Assembly (NCBI GenBank): GCA_040004035.1
Contig: JAMPLN010000005.1
Direction: 5' to 3' (one strand)
DNA from: Microcoleus vaginatus_C
GTDB lineage: Bacteria; Cyanobacteriota; Cyanobacteriia; Cyanobacteriales; Microcoleaceae
Length of the DNA: 64,000 bases
The translations under genes and the position numbers were made by a program. Below are positions 44,272 to 52,628 of this stretch, piece by piece. The notes below the pieces were generated by a model, which worked only from the letters and a program-made list of their open reading frames with translations, was not told the DNA's origin and did no database searches. Position 1 is the first letter of the stretch. Every line of letters starts with the position of its first letter.

Positions 44272-44655
44272 ATGAGTCAAACCTTGGAAAACCTCACCGC
44301 AATTGATGACAAGCTATCCAAACGCCACATCGACCTCGATCCCGGCGGCTACTTCATCATCTATCTCGATCGCGAAACCAGCTTAATTTGTGCCAAACAT
44401 TTCACCAACATCATCGACGATCGAGGCCTCGCCGTCGATCCCGAAACTGGCAAACCCATCCCCGCCCGTGGCAAAGTAGAACGCACGGAGGTCACACTTT
44501 TTACCGGCAGAACCGCCAAAGAACTTTGCGTCAAAATCCTAGAAGAAACCCGCCCCTGTCCGGTGACAATGTTAGATCACGCGGCTTATCTGGGACGGGA
44601 ATTTGTGCGGGCAGAAATTGCATTGTTGAGCGATCGCGAATACGTTCAAGATTAG
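44272..44655 (+). CDS. DUF4346 family protein
   Basis: A 127-residue protein with RHIDLDPGGYFIIYLDRETS, GLAVDPETGKPIPARGKVER, LFTGRTAKELCVKILEE, PVTMLDHAAYLGREFVRAE. This domain in cyanobacteria is found alone or fused to a dihydropteroate synthase-like domain; here it is alone. No function is established. It is a well-conserved soluble protein and seems monocistronic; the neighbour is convergent psb32. Confidence 0.82.
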   Translation: MSQTLENLTAIDDKLSKRHIDLDPGGYFIIYLDRETSLICAKHFTNIIDDRGLAVDPETGKPIPARGKVERTEVTLFTGRTAKELCVKILEETRPCPVTMLDHAAYLGREFVRAEIALLSDREYVQD

Positions 44656-44714
44656 TGCAGCCCTGCCTTAATTTCTTGACAAAACGGTAACTTATCAAAG
44701 TTAACAGCACCCGA

Positions 44715-45437
44715 TCACGAAAAACCTTGATACCAGAAATAAGTCACCATCGGAATCACTGTCGCCAACACCAACAGCACAACCACAACAACTGTGGCAT
44801 TGCCTTGATCTGTTTCTTCAGCTTTTTTAAACGTGCCTTCAACTTGAATGTTGTCAACAACTTCAGGAGGACCCGGATCGGGTTCGCCCGACAAAACAGT
44901 TGCAATGCGCGTACTTGCAGCCGAAAATGCCTCGTTGTATTTATTCGCTTCCCGCAGTGGCACTTGCACGGTTTCCCCAGCCACACTCTGGGCAATTTCA
45001 TCGGTTAGCAGGGATTTCACCCCTTCCCCCGTCCGAATTGCCGCACTGTTGGTAACAGTGTCGAGAACGAGTAAAATTTGATTAGTCTGGTCTTCTTTTG
45101 TGGGAAACCACTGTTCAAACAGTTGGTCGGTGAAAGTGGCAGTCGTTTCGCCGTAGTCTAAGCGGTGGATGGTGACAAATCTGACTTGTTTCCCTGTTTT
45201 GTTTTCCAGGTTGTCGAGCACGCTGCTGATATTGCTTTCGCTACTGCGGCTGAGCACGTCGCCTTTGTCGAACACCCAAGTTCGATCGCCCGCCGACAAC
45301 ACCGGTATTTCGTAAACGCCAGTCGCCAATGCCGGCAATACCGCCATCTGGGATGCGATTAGGACGATCGCGATCGTCGCCGCCAAAGGTTGGAGATATT
45401 TTCTCCAGTTAAATAATTGCTTCAGGAGTCGGGTCAT
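44715..45437 (-). CDS. psb32: Photosystem II repair protein Psb32 (TPM domain)
   Basis: A 240-residue protein: N-terminal signal/anchor (LAATIAIVLIASQMAVLPALA), TPM domain about 45-185 (DRTWVFDKGDVLSRSSESNI, GKQVRFVTIHRLDYGET, ILLVLDTVTNSAAIRTGEGV), linker, and a C-terminal membrane helix (ATVVVVVLLVLATVIPMVTYFW). This matches cyanobacterial Psb32, which protects photosystem II from light damage and speeds its repair (known in Synechocystis). The TPM domain should face the thylakoid lumen. ftsH, the protease of PSII repair, lies about 1.4 kb away on the opposite strand. Confidence 0.87.
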   Translation of the reverse strand: MTRLLKQLFNWRKYLQPLAATIAIVLIASQMAVLPALATGVYEIPVLSAGDRTWVFDKGDVLSRSSESNISSVLDNLENKTGKQVRFVTIHRLDYGETTATFTDQLFEQWFPTKEDQTNQILLVLDTVTNSAAIRTGEGVKSLLTDEIAQSVAGETVQVPLREANKYNEAFSAASTRIATVLSGEPDPGPPEVVDNIQVEGTFKKAEETDQGNATVVVVVLLVLATVIPMVTYFWYQGFS

Positions 45438-45569
45438 GAGGTTAACCGTAAAACTGACTTTTTTCCAAAAATACTATAGAAACCCCCGTAAAATTCATTT
45501 TATGCAGGGCAATATTTACAATTAGCTCGCCACTGGAACTCCCCGCCCGATTATTTTAGGATTCTAACT

Positions 45570-45800
45570 ATGGAACCAGCAGACACTTATAAAGGTTGGA
45601 TTATTCAATCGCAGAAAGTCTTCTACGTCGAGGTTTGGGATAGTCGCGGCAACCGCCACGTCGCCGTCCAAAATGCCAAGACTGAGGAGGAAGCTTTGGA
45701 ATTGGCCAAAAAGTGGATAGACAAATATGAGTCAAAACCCGGAAGAATGCCGATCGACGTACCCCATCCTTTCGGAGACATGATCGATATGCCATTTTAA
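45570..45800 (+). CDS. Small conserved hypothetical protein
   Basis: A 76-residue soluble protein (KGWIIQSQKVFYVEVWDSRG, EEALELAKKWIDKYESKPGR, C-terminus DVPHPFGDMIDMPF). It has a strand-strand-helix look like a small RNA- or peptide-binding fold (DsrB-like or DRBM-like in outline, not assigned). A clear ATG and ordinary codon use for this genome suggest a real gene. The family is not recognised. It is divergent from psb32, with 132 bp between starts. Confidence 0.6.
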   Translation: MEPADTYKGWIIQSQKVFYVEVWDSRGNRHVAVQNAKTEEEALELAKKWIDKYESKPGRMPIDVPHPFGDMIDMPF

Positions 45801-45959
45801 TTCAGTTGACGGTTGACTGTTGACTGTTAACAGTTAACATTTCAGCTTGTCGGCTGCTCTACTAGAGACAAAACCTCTTCAAATCGAGCAATTATTGCAA
45901 CTGACACATCCGAAGAATAGGCCAGTTGCGTTTCGGACTGCATTTGTCATGAGATAAAA

Positions 45960-46505
45960 TTACGAAATTCCTCGCAATTTCTGCGTATTTTCTACCAAAC
46001 TCCGAGTAAATTCGTCGAACCTTTCAGACAGTTTTTCATCCAACAATTTACCATCAGGACTAAAAGCTTTCCAAGCTTGTCCGATCGCAATTTGTTCGGG
46101 AATTACCCAAGCGTGTACCCATCTCAAAATGGTTCGCAAATCGTTGAGTGCGTTGCTGTTAACTTGCCCTCCCAAAACGCTAATCGCACCCGCAACTTTC
46201 CCGTCCAAATGCTCAAAACTCATCAAATCCAGGGCATTCTTGAGAGCACCGCTGACGCTACCGTGATACTCCGGCGTTGCCAAAATCAAGCCGTCGGCTT
46301 GCTTAACCGCATTCTGCAGCTTTTCCACATCCGGGTAATCGAGATAATCATTCTCACCGTTGCAGAATGGCAGATTGAGCGATCGCAAATCGAATATTTC
46401 AACTTCCGCGCCCAGGGCCTGCGCCCGTTCGGCTGCCACCTTCAACGCTAACTGGCTGTAGGAGCCAGCCCGCAAACTTCCACCAATGCCGACAATTTTT
46501 ACCAT
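45960..46505 (-). CDS. NADPH-dependent FMN reductase
   Basis: A 181-residue flavodoxin-fold protein from ATG 46505 (MVKIVGIGGSLRAGSYS); the longer in-frame upstream region of about 98 codons is not conserved and is rejected. Motifs: GGSLRAGSYSQLAL (FMN phosphate loop), PFCNGENDYLDYPDVEKLQ, ADGLILATPEYHGSVSGALKNALD (flavin ring contact) and GKVAGAISVLGGQVNS. It belongs to the NAD(P)H-dependent FMN/quinone/chromate reductase family; the physiological substrate is unclear, quinone or azo reduction against oxidative stress is usual. It appears monocistronic and divergent from ftsH. Confidence 0.88.
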   Translation of the reverse strand: MVKIVGIGGSLRAGSYSQLALKVAAERAQALGAEVEIFDLRSLNLPFCNGENDYLDYPDVEKLQNAVKQADGLILATPEYHGSVSGALKNALDLMSFEHLDGKVAGAISVLGGQVNSNALNDLRTILRWVHAWVIPEQIAIGQAWKAFSPDGKLLDEKLSERFDEFTRSLVENTQKLRGIS

Positions 46506-46831
46506 AAAGCTTAAAAACAATAACTGCTTTACTAAAGCGTACTCATTACGAGTATGATTAATATAGCAAGTTCGATCGGCAACTGTCAAGTAAAGTTTCC
46601 GATGTAGAAAATAGAAGGAAGAACAGAAGGTTATGGGTAAGAGGGGTGAGTGCTCATCAGCCCGGTCAGGGAAAACAGACTCGGATCGTTCACAAGCGGC
46701 TATTTTCAGGGGTTTCTTAAGATGCCCGCGAGAGATAAACCCATCCAACACCCGCCATCTTGTTAAAATAAATGAACGTAGCAAACCACAAGCGGTCAAT
46801 CTTGGCAGTCTTCAACCTTGGGCAAAGCAAT

Positions 46832-48766
46832 ATGAAAAATTCTTGGAAACACGCATGGCTGGGGCATCTAGCTGTAAACAAAGACAAATCGAGCCAGAAT
46901 CCTAAAAAATCAATTCCAGGACGGAATCTTTGGCGCATCCTGGGCAGTTTGGTGATTTCTCAAGGAATATTGCTCTCGACCCCGGTGTTTGCCGAGAGCG
47001 CGCCAAACACCATGAGTTACAGCCAACTGATCGACAACATAGAAAAAGGGCAAGTCAGTAGAGTCGAAGTAGACGAAACTCAAAAAACTGCCAAGGTTAG
47101 GCTAAAAAATCAAAAAAGCGATCAAACCCAATCAGTTAGTCTGTTCGACTACAACAACCGAGAACTGTACTCGCAAATCCGCGCCAAAAAGATTGACTTT
47201 GAAGTCAAACAAACAGCCGACAACGCAGCGGCAGTCAGTTTAGTAGTAAACTTGCTAGTGATTTTTGCAGTGTTGGCAGTGTTGATGGCAATCCTGCGCC
47301 GATCGACCCAATCTCAAGGAAATGCCATGAACTTCGGCAAATCCAGAGCGCGTTTCCAAATGGAAGCCAAAACCGGCGTGATGTTCGACGACGTAGCAGG
47401 CATCGAAGAAGCTAAAGAAGAACTGCAAGAAGTCGTAACCTTCCTCAAAAAACCCGAACGCTTCAACGCCATCGGCGCCAAAATTCCCAGAGGAGTTCTG
47501 TTAATCGGGCCTCCCGGAACCGGTAAAACAATGCTGGCAAAAGCCATCGCAGGTGAAGCAGCCGTCCCCTTCTTCAGCATCTCGGGTTCGGAATTTGTCG
47601 AAATGTTTGTCGGAGTTGGCGCCTCCCGCGTCCGCGACTTGTTCCGCAAAGCTAAAGAAAATTCGCCCTGCATCGTCTTCATTGACGAAATAGACGCCGT
47701 AGGAAGGCAGCGTGGCGCTGGTATCGGCGGCGGCAACGACGAACGCGAACAAACTCTCAACCAATTGCTGACAGAAATGGACGGCTTTGAGGGTAACAGT
47801 GGCGTGATTGTGATTGCAGCTACTAACCGGCCCGACGTACTCGATACCGCCCTGCTGCGGCCCGGCAGGTTCGATCGGCAAGTAACGGTAGATTTACCCA
47901 GTTACAAAGGGCGTTTGGGGATTTTGCAAGTTCACGCGCGCAACAAAAAACTCGACCCAGAAGTTGCCCTAGACACGATCGCCCGCCGCACTCCCGGCTT
48001 TTCCGGCGCTGACTTGGCAAACTTGCTCAACGAAGCAGCAATTCTCACTGCGAGGCGTCGCAAAGACACGATTAGTAACTTAGAAGTTCACGACGCGATC
48101 GACCGGATCACGATCGGGCTTACCCTCAACCCGCTGCTGGACAGCAAGAAAAAGTGGATGACAGCATACCACGAAGTCGGACACGCCCTAGTCGCGACCA
48201 TGCTCAAAAATGCCGACCCGGTGGAAAAAGTAACGATTATTCCCCGTTCCGGCGGGGTCGAAGGCTTTACTAGCTTTGTGCTCGACGACGAAATGCTCGA
48301 CAGCGAAGGTTTGAGGAGTCGGGCTTTGCTGTTAAACCGAATTAAAGTAGCTTTGGGGGGACGGGCGGCGGAGGCCGAAATTTATGGCGATGCTGAAATC
48401 GACACCGGTGCTGGTAGTGATCTCAGAAAAGTTAGCAGTCTCGCGAGGGAGATGGTAACGCTTTACGGAATGTCGGATTTGGGGCCTGTGGCTTTGGAAA
48501 GTCCGAACAATGAGGTGTTTTTGGGTCAGAACTGGAATTCGCGATCCGAGTATTCCGAAGACATGGCAATCAAGATCGATCGCCAAGTCCGGGAAATTGC
48601 CTTTGAGTGCTACGAAGAAGCTCGCCGAATTATCCGCGAAAACCGCGCTTTGGTAGACAAACTTGTCGAAGCGCTGTTGGAGGAAGAAACGATCGACGGC
48701 GACGAATTCCGCCAAATTGTCGCTCGGTACACCGAGTTGACAAAAAAAGAGTTGGCACCAACGTAA
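46832..48766 (+). CDS. ftsH: ATP-dependent zinc metalloprotease FtsH
   Basis: 644 residues from ATG 46832 (MKNSWKHAWLGHLAVNKDK); an ATG at 46772 would add 20 atypical residues. The first hydrophobic stretch looks like a signal/anchor (ILGSLVISQGILLSTPVFAE), then a periplasmic/lumenal domain (MSYSQLIDNIEKGQVSRVEV), second helix (VVNLLVIFAVLAVLMAIL), AAA module with Walker A GPPGTGKT, Walker B IVFIDEIDA and SRH ATNRPDVLDTALLRPGRFDR, and zinc site HEVGH. It degrades membrane proteins in the cytoplasmic or thylakoid membrane. The short loop and the N-terminal type resemble the FtsH3-like essential isoform of cyanobacteria more than the PSII-repair FtsH2 (inference). Confidence 0.93.
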   Translation: MKNSWKHAWLGHLAVNKDKSSQNPKKSIPGRNLWRILGSLVISQGILLSTPVFAESAPNTMSYSQLIDNIEKGQVSRVEVDETQKTAKVRLKNQKSDQTQSVSLFDYNNRELYSQIRAKKIDFEVKQTADNAAAVSLVVNLLVIFAVLAVLMAILRRSTQSQGNAMNFGKSRARFQMEAKTGVMFDDVAGIEEAKEELQEVVTFLKKPERFNAIGAKIPRGVLLIGPPGTGKTMLAKAIAGEAAVPFFSISGSEFVEMFVGVGASRVRDLFRKAKENSPCIVFIDEIDAVGRQRGAGIGGGNDEREQTLNQLLTEMDGFEGNSGVIVIAATNRPDVLDTALLRPGRFDRQVTVDLPSYKGRLGILQVHARNKKLDPEVALDTIARRTPGFSGADLANLLNEAAILTARRRKDTISNLEVHDAIDRITIGLTLNPLLDSKKKWMTAYHEVGHALVATMLKNADPVEKVTIIPRSGGVEGFTSFVLDDEMLDSEGLRSRALLLNRIKVALGGRAAEAEIYGDAEIDTGAGSDLRKVSSLAREMVTLYGMSDLGPVALESPNNEVFLGQNWNSRSEYSEDMAIKIDRQVREIAFECYEEARRIIRENRALVDKLVEALLEEETIDGDEFRQIVARYTELTKKELAPT

Positions 48767-48862
48767 AGAGTCAGTTGGCAGTTGGCAGTTGGCAGTGGTC
48801 AGTGGTCATTAGTTATATCATGTCCGCCTAATCGCTTACGATATGTCCGCAGGGAGTGAAAC

Positions 48863-48893
48863 GAAGCAATCGCAATGTTTCTGCGATTGCTTC
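48863..48893. terminator. Hairpin downstream of ftsH
   Basis: Perfect 12-bp arms GAAGCAATCGCA (48863-48874) and TGCGATTGCTTC (48882-48893), 7-nt loop, about 100 bp after the ftsH stop and between convergent genes. It looks like a dispersed repeat reused as a transcript end. Confidence 0.5.
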
Positions 48894-48940
48894 TCTACGG
48901 TCGCAATGACGTTTAACCGGACAATTTATTATTGGTAATA

Positions 48941-48979
48941 ACTGTCAACTGTCAACTGTCAACTGTCAACTGTCAACTG
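48941..48979. repeat. Heptameric tandem repeat (CTGTCAA)n
   Basis: More than five copies of CTGTCAA, ending six bases before the M23 peptidase stop. A looser TTGGCAG version with the same period lies at 48775-48805, after ftsH. Confidence 0.85.
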
Positions 48980-48984
48980 ACAAA

Positions 48985-49605
48985 TTAAGATTGTTGCGCG
49001 TACATTTCCCGGAGTACCAAAGCCGGGTCTACCCAGCGGCCGCCGTACTTCAATCCCCAGTGCAAGTGAGGCCCACTCGTGCGGCCGGTCATCCCAACTC
49101 TGGCAATTCTCGCACCCGCAGGCACTGTTTGACCTTGCCAAATTTGCACGGTACCTTCGCGATCGGTATAATAACGCCCGCCGTTAGCCGTTAGCACTCG
49201 GCCTCTAAGGTGACAGTAGATGTGTTCCCAATTTCCCGATCGCACCACCATACCAGTGCCGCACCTGCCATCTTCCCAAACTTCCACAATTTGTCCGCCC
49301 CACCAATTGCGGATATAGCTGCCTTCGGGGGCGGCCAAGTCCAAACCGTAATGAAAATCCCCGCCACGGGGGCCGAAGGCGGAAGTGTATGTTTCAAAGT
49401 TTTCGACTGGAAAAGAAGCTTCTTGCCACAAATTACCCGTCGCTACTCTGCTTGGTAAGCCTGACTGAGCTTTGACCACCTGCTGCTGCAAATAAGGGCT
49501 GATCAAAATAATGCCGATCGAAAGTGCCAGCAGCAGCATCTGTCTGAAACGAAAAAAGCGTTTTACCGTCAGCGGGCCTCTAGAGTCTTGCAGGATTTTT
49601 TTCAC
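48985..49605 (-). CDS. M23 family metallopeptidase (LytM type)
   Basis: A 206-residue secreted peptidase. One N-terminal membrane/signal helix (MLLLALSIGIILISPYLQQQ, about 23-42), then an M23 domain with zinc ligands in FHYGLDLAAPEGS (His, Asp), active-site region HIYCHLRG and HLHWGLKYGGRWVDPALVL. It cleaves or binds peptide cross-links of peptidoglycan in the periplasm, in cell division or hyphal septum remodelling. All zinc ligands are present so it is likely active, unlike NlpD-type relatives. No LysM domain is seen. A 117-bp palindromic element lies upstream of its start. Confidence 0.88.
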   Translation of the reverse strand: MKKILQDSRGPLTVKRFFRFRQMLLLALSIGIILISPYLQQQVVKAQSGLPSRVATGNLWQEASFPVENFETYTSAFGPRGGDFHYGLDLAAPEGSYIRNWWGGQIVEVWEDGRCGTGMVVRSGNWEHIYCHLRGRVLTANGGRYYTDREGTVQIWQGQTVPAGARIARVGMTGRTSGPHLHWGLKYGGRWVDPALVLREMYAQQS

Positions 49606-49652
49606 GGCTCAAAGTTAAATGTGTGTGGGAGTTTGCGTTGTCTGTTAGGCTC

Positions 49653-49769
49653 ACATCTTGCACCCTTGTCAATAAAGCTTTCAGGGGCGGGCTTTCCGGC
49701 ACGTTCCACAAAAAAATCATTTTTTGTGGAACGGGCATCTTCCCCGTTTCTGAGAAGGGTGCAAGATGT
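49653..49769. mobile_element. MITE-like palindromic element, 117 bp
   Basis: Perfect 15-bp terminal inverted repeat ACATCTTGCACCCTT (49653-49667) and its complement (49755-49769). At the centre a second perfect 14-bp stem CGTTCCACAAAAAA (49702-49715) pairs with 49720-49733 around a 4-nt loop. Between the two stems GGGGCGGGC and GGGCATCTTCCCC are partly complementary. The whole can fold as one long hairpin. It lies in the 418-bp gap 49606-50023 next to the M23 start; no gene is inside. Confidence 0.75.
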
Positions 49770-50023
49770 AAGTTATGCCAATTCGCTGCAAGATTGGCTT
49801 TGAGCTCTACCCGCGATCGCGAATCAGTTTAATAACAACGTGTATCTTACTCCATCCAAAACCCGTGTCAAGGCTTCCGGGTAAATGCCCAGGGGTGATA
49901 AAAAAAAATTGGCCGAGGAATTCCTGCTGCGGTTGAATTCGATCGAGCTTTTGCTTGACACTATAGTTAAGTTCGGGGATTTTGGAGCTCATCCAACATC
50001 TCAAATTCATAACACATCAAGCA

Positions 50024-50407
50024 ATGCTTACTGAAATTTTTCCTTTTAGTTTTGCCATAGACGCAACTGCGATCGCCGGTGCGTCCTTGTGGTCTTTGGC
50101 CCTGTACTGGGGCCTGTCGCCCGTGACAGAATGGGTAATCCTGCAACTCAACCGCTGGATGAATTTTGCTGAGAGATCCCTCTACACCTCGGAAGCCGAG
50201 TTTGAAAGAACCCGCCAAGCCAGAGAAGCCCAAAATGCCTTTTACGCTTCGCTGTTGAGTATTGTGCCCTTTTTGATTGTGGGGGGATTGTGCAATTGGG
50301 GCGTCGAATTGTCTCTGGGCACTGGTTGGGCGGTATCTATGGGTACGATCGCCTGTATTGGTGGCGGCGTGTACGAGCTCGGCCGCCGAGACGGCGAGGA
50401 GTCTTAG
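50024..50407 (+). CDS. Small membrane protein, unknown function
   Basis: 127 residues from ATG 50024 (MLTEIFPFSFAIDATAIAGA). Two to three hydrophobic stretches: TAIAGASLWSLALYWGLS, FYASLLSIVPFLIVGGLCNW and WAVSMGTIACIGGGVYELG. Between the first and second is a charged amphipathic region (NRWMNFAERSLYTSEAEFER, ARQAREAQ). The family is not recognised, but the clean start and composition suggest a real gene. It is followed by a heptamer (GATTTTG)n stretch at 50410-50431 and an AAACCCGG hairpin. Confidence 0.6.
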   Translation: MLTEIFPFSFAIDATAIAGASLWSLALYWGLSPVTEWVILQLNRWMNFAERSLYTSEAEFERTRQAREAQNAFYASLLSIVPFLIVGGLCNWGVELSLGTGWAVSMGTIACIGGGVYELGRRDGEES

Positions 50408-50454
50408 GGGATTTTGGATTTTGGATTTTGGACAGGACTTACGCGCAGGTAGTT

Positions 50455-50519
50455 AGAAACCTGGTTTTTGCGACAATATTTCGTTGTCACCCGCAGATTC
50501 GCTAAAAAACCCGGTTTCT
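50455..50519. repeat. AAACCCGGTTTCT hairpin element, copy with one mismatch
   Basis: Arms AGAAACCTGGTTTTT (50455-50469) and AAAAACCCGGTTTCT (50505-50519), a single mismatch, 65 bp in total. The end lies 31 bp before the DUF4087 start, so it forms part of that gene's leader. Confidence 0.7.
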
Positions 50520-50549
50520 GTTTCTTTTCTCGAAGCGCGTAATTACTGT

Positions 50550-50948
50550 ATGATTGTCGCTCAAAAATTAGGATGTAAAGCTATAAAACTAAAGTGGTTG
50601 ATACCTGCAATTATCTCATCTTTTTCGATGGTTATTATTCCTGCGAAAGCGGCTGAAACCAGGTGCGGATGGTTAATAAATCCCACGCCTGCTAACTGGT
50701 ATCTCAAAGACAAAGATGCTCAGTGGACTATCTCGGCGCAAGGGGGATATCAAGCCGGAGGAATGAACAATATTCCTCCTTTTAACGACGATGAATATGT
50801 CAAAACTAATGTTAATTATGGATATGGATGTGCTTGCTTAAATGTGGTGACAGATAGAAATCGAATAAGAATTACCACGATACAAGGTGGTGAACAATTA
50901 CCACTCTCGACTTGTCGAAAAGATCCGAATTTGCCAAAAATTCGTTAG
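50550..50948 (+). CDS. DUF4087 family secreted protein
   Basis: 132 residues from ATG 50550 (MIVAQKLGCKAIKLKWLIPA); the longer upstream frame would be encoded by the repeat at 50455-50519 and is rejected. Signal peptide (IPAIISSFSMVIIPAKAAE), then the family core RCGWLINPTPANWYLKDKDA, WTISAQGGYQAGGMNNIPPF, NYGYGCACLNVVTD and a final Cys (STCRKDP). The four conserved Cys can form disulfides in the periplasm. DUF4087 is small and without known function. Confidence 0.8.
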   Translation: MIVAQKLGCKAIKLKWLIPAIISSFSMVIIPAKAAETRCGWLINPTPANWYLKDKDAQWTISAQGGYQAGGMNNIPPFNDDEYVKTNVNYGYGCACLNVVTDRNRIRITTIQGGEQLPLSTCRKDPNLPKIR

Positions 50949-50985
50949 TTGTGGCGAAACCATACAATTTTTTTAACTCTGTCAA

Positions 50986-52434
50986 ATGAACTTTCAACCC
51001 GAATTAACATCATTAAATCAAGCCCGCGCCACATTTAAAAAAATTTGGGGATACGACGACTTTCGCCCGCCCCAAGCAGAAATTGTCAGCAGTTTGCTAG
51101 CCGGAAAAGATACACTTATAATTATGCCGACAGGTGGCGGCAAATCAATCTGCTTTCAACTGCCAGCTTTGTTGCAAACAGGCTTAACTTTGGTAGTTTC
51201 GCCGTTAGTCGCATTGATGGAAAATCAAGTACAAGAATTGCGCGATCGCAATCTGCCCGCTTCCCTCCTCCACAGTCAATTGCCAACAGCACAGCGCCGA
51301 CAAACTATGCAGTCGCTGCAACAAAATAAATTAAGATTGCTGTACCTGTCTCCCGAAACATTACTCAGCAAACCTGTTTGGGAAATTATCAGTCAGCCAC
51401 ACATCCAAATTAACGGTTTAATATTAGATGAAGCTCACTGTTTAGTGCAGTGGGGTGATACTTTTCGACCAGCTTACCGCCGTTTGGGAACAGTCCGGCC
51501 GGCTTTGTTGAAAGGTAAACCAGCAACCAGTAAAATTGCGATCGCAGCTTTCACGGCTACCGCCAACCCGGAAGCACAGCAAACAATCAAAAATGTCTTG
51601 CAACTGCAAAAACCAGAAGCCTTTCTGCTAAGTCCCTACCGTTCTAACCTGCACCTGCAAGTGCAAACAGTTTGGACGCCGAGAGGACGCAAGCAGCAGT
51701 TATTAAATTTTATCAAAGCTCGACCAAAACAAGCAGGTTTAGTCTATGTCCGCACCAGAAAAGATAGCGAAAGCTTGGCTGATTTGTTGGAAGCAGCAGG
51801 TTATGAAACAGCAGCATATCATGCAGGTTTAAGTCCAGAATCACGGCGAAAAATAGAAACAGCTTGGCTGAACAATGAGCTAAAATTCGTGACTTGTACC
51901 TCAGCATTTGGGATGGGAATTAATAAGCCAGATGTCCGGTGGGTTGTTCATTATCAAGCACCTTTGCTATTATCGGAATACATTCAGGAAATTGGTAGAG
52001 GCGGACGCGACGGCAAATCGGCGATCGCCCTGACATTGATTAGCGAACCTACGGGTTTGCTTTATCCCGAAGATAAACAAAGAGGGCAATTTTTTCAAGA
52101 TAAATTGCGATCGCAATACCGAGAAGCTCAGCAATTAGCTAAAAAACTGCCAGTTAAAGGCGATATAGAAGCAGTTTCCCGTGAATTTCCTGAAAGCGCG
52201 ATCGCCCTTTCAATCTTGCACAGTAGCGGACAATTAACATGGCAAGATCCTTTTAATTATGCGATCAATAAATCCGCACAGCAAAAAGGCGAAAAACAAA
52301 ACTTTACCGCAGCGGAAGAAATGGCTAAATATCTAAAACATCGCGAGTGCAGGTGGCAATTTTTGCTGCAAGCTTTTGGGTTTGCCAAGGAAGCTACATC
52401 AATGCGCTGCGGCCACTGCGATAATTGTCGATAG
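50986..52434 (+). CDS. recQ: RecQ family ATP-dependent DNA helicase (short form)
   Basis: A 482-residue RecQ. Helicase motifs: Q-like WGYDDFRPPQAEIVSSLLAG, Walker A MPTGGGKSICFQLPALL, DEAH in LILDEAHCLVQWG with FRPAYRRLG, AFTATANP, QAGLVYVRTRKDSESLA, CTSAFGMGINKPDVRWVVHY and QEIGRGGRDG. The C-terminus has four Cys (HREC, MRCGHCDNC) for the RecQ zinc site and then stops, so winged-helix and HRDC domains are missing. It unwinds forked or recombination DNA in the cytoplasm. The short form is common in cyanobacteria, so it is probably functional, not truncated. Confidence 0.9.
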   Translation: MNFQPELTSLNQARATFKKIWGYDDFRPPQAEIVSSLLAGKDTLIIMPTGGGKSICFQLPALLQTGLTLVVSPLVALMENQVQELRDRNLPASLLHSQLPTAQRRQTMQSLQQNKLRLLYLSPETLLSKPVWEIISQPHIQINGLILDEAHCLVQWGDTFRPAYRRLGTVRPALLKGKPATSKIAIAAFTATANPEAQQTIKNVLQLQKPEAFLLSPYRSNLHLQVQTVWTPRGRKQQLLNFIKARPKQAGLVYVRTRKDSESLADLLEAAGYETAAYHAGLSPESRRKIETAWLNNELKFVTCTSAFGMGINKPDVRWVVHYQAPLLLSEYIQEIGRGGRDGKSAIALTLISEPTGLLYPEDKQRGQFFQDKLRSQYREAQQLAKKLPVKGDIEAVSREFPESAIALSILHSSGQLTWQDPFNYAINKSAQQKGEKQNFTAAEEMAKYLKHRECRWQFLLQAFGFAKEATSMRCGHCDNCR

Positions 52435-52475
52435 AATTGACGATTATACTCAAACGACTTAACCACTCCGACCAA

Positions 52476-52541
52476 AGAAACCGGGTTTTTTACCCAGTCT
52501 GCGGGCCCAAACGAAGTATTGCTGTGAAAAACCCGGTTTCT
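52476..52541. repeat. AAACCCGGTTTCT hairpin element, perfect copy
   Basis: Perfect 15-bp arms AGAAACCGGGTTTTT (52476-52490) and its complement (52527-52541), 66 bp in total, between recQ and rluD. Same family as 50455-50519 and the copies in 28546-29609. Confidence 0.8.
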
Positions 52542-52628
52542 CGCTACCCGTGCGATCGCGAACTAACTCACAGATGTTATGATTAACATATTTGCTTTAC
52601 ACACTTGGCAAAAAATAGTAAAAAGTAA

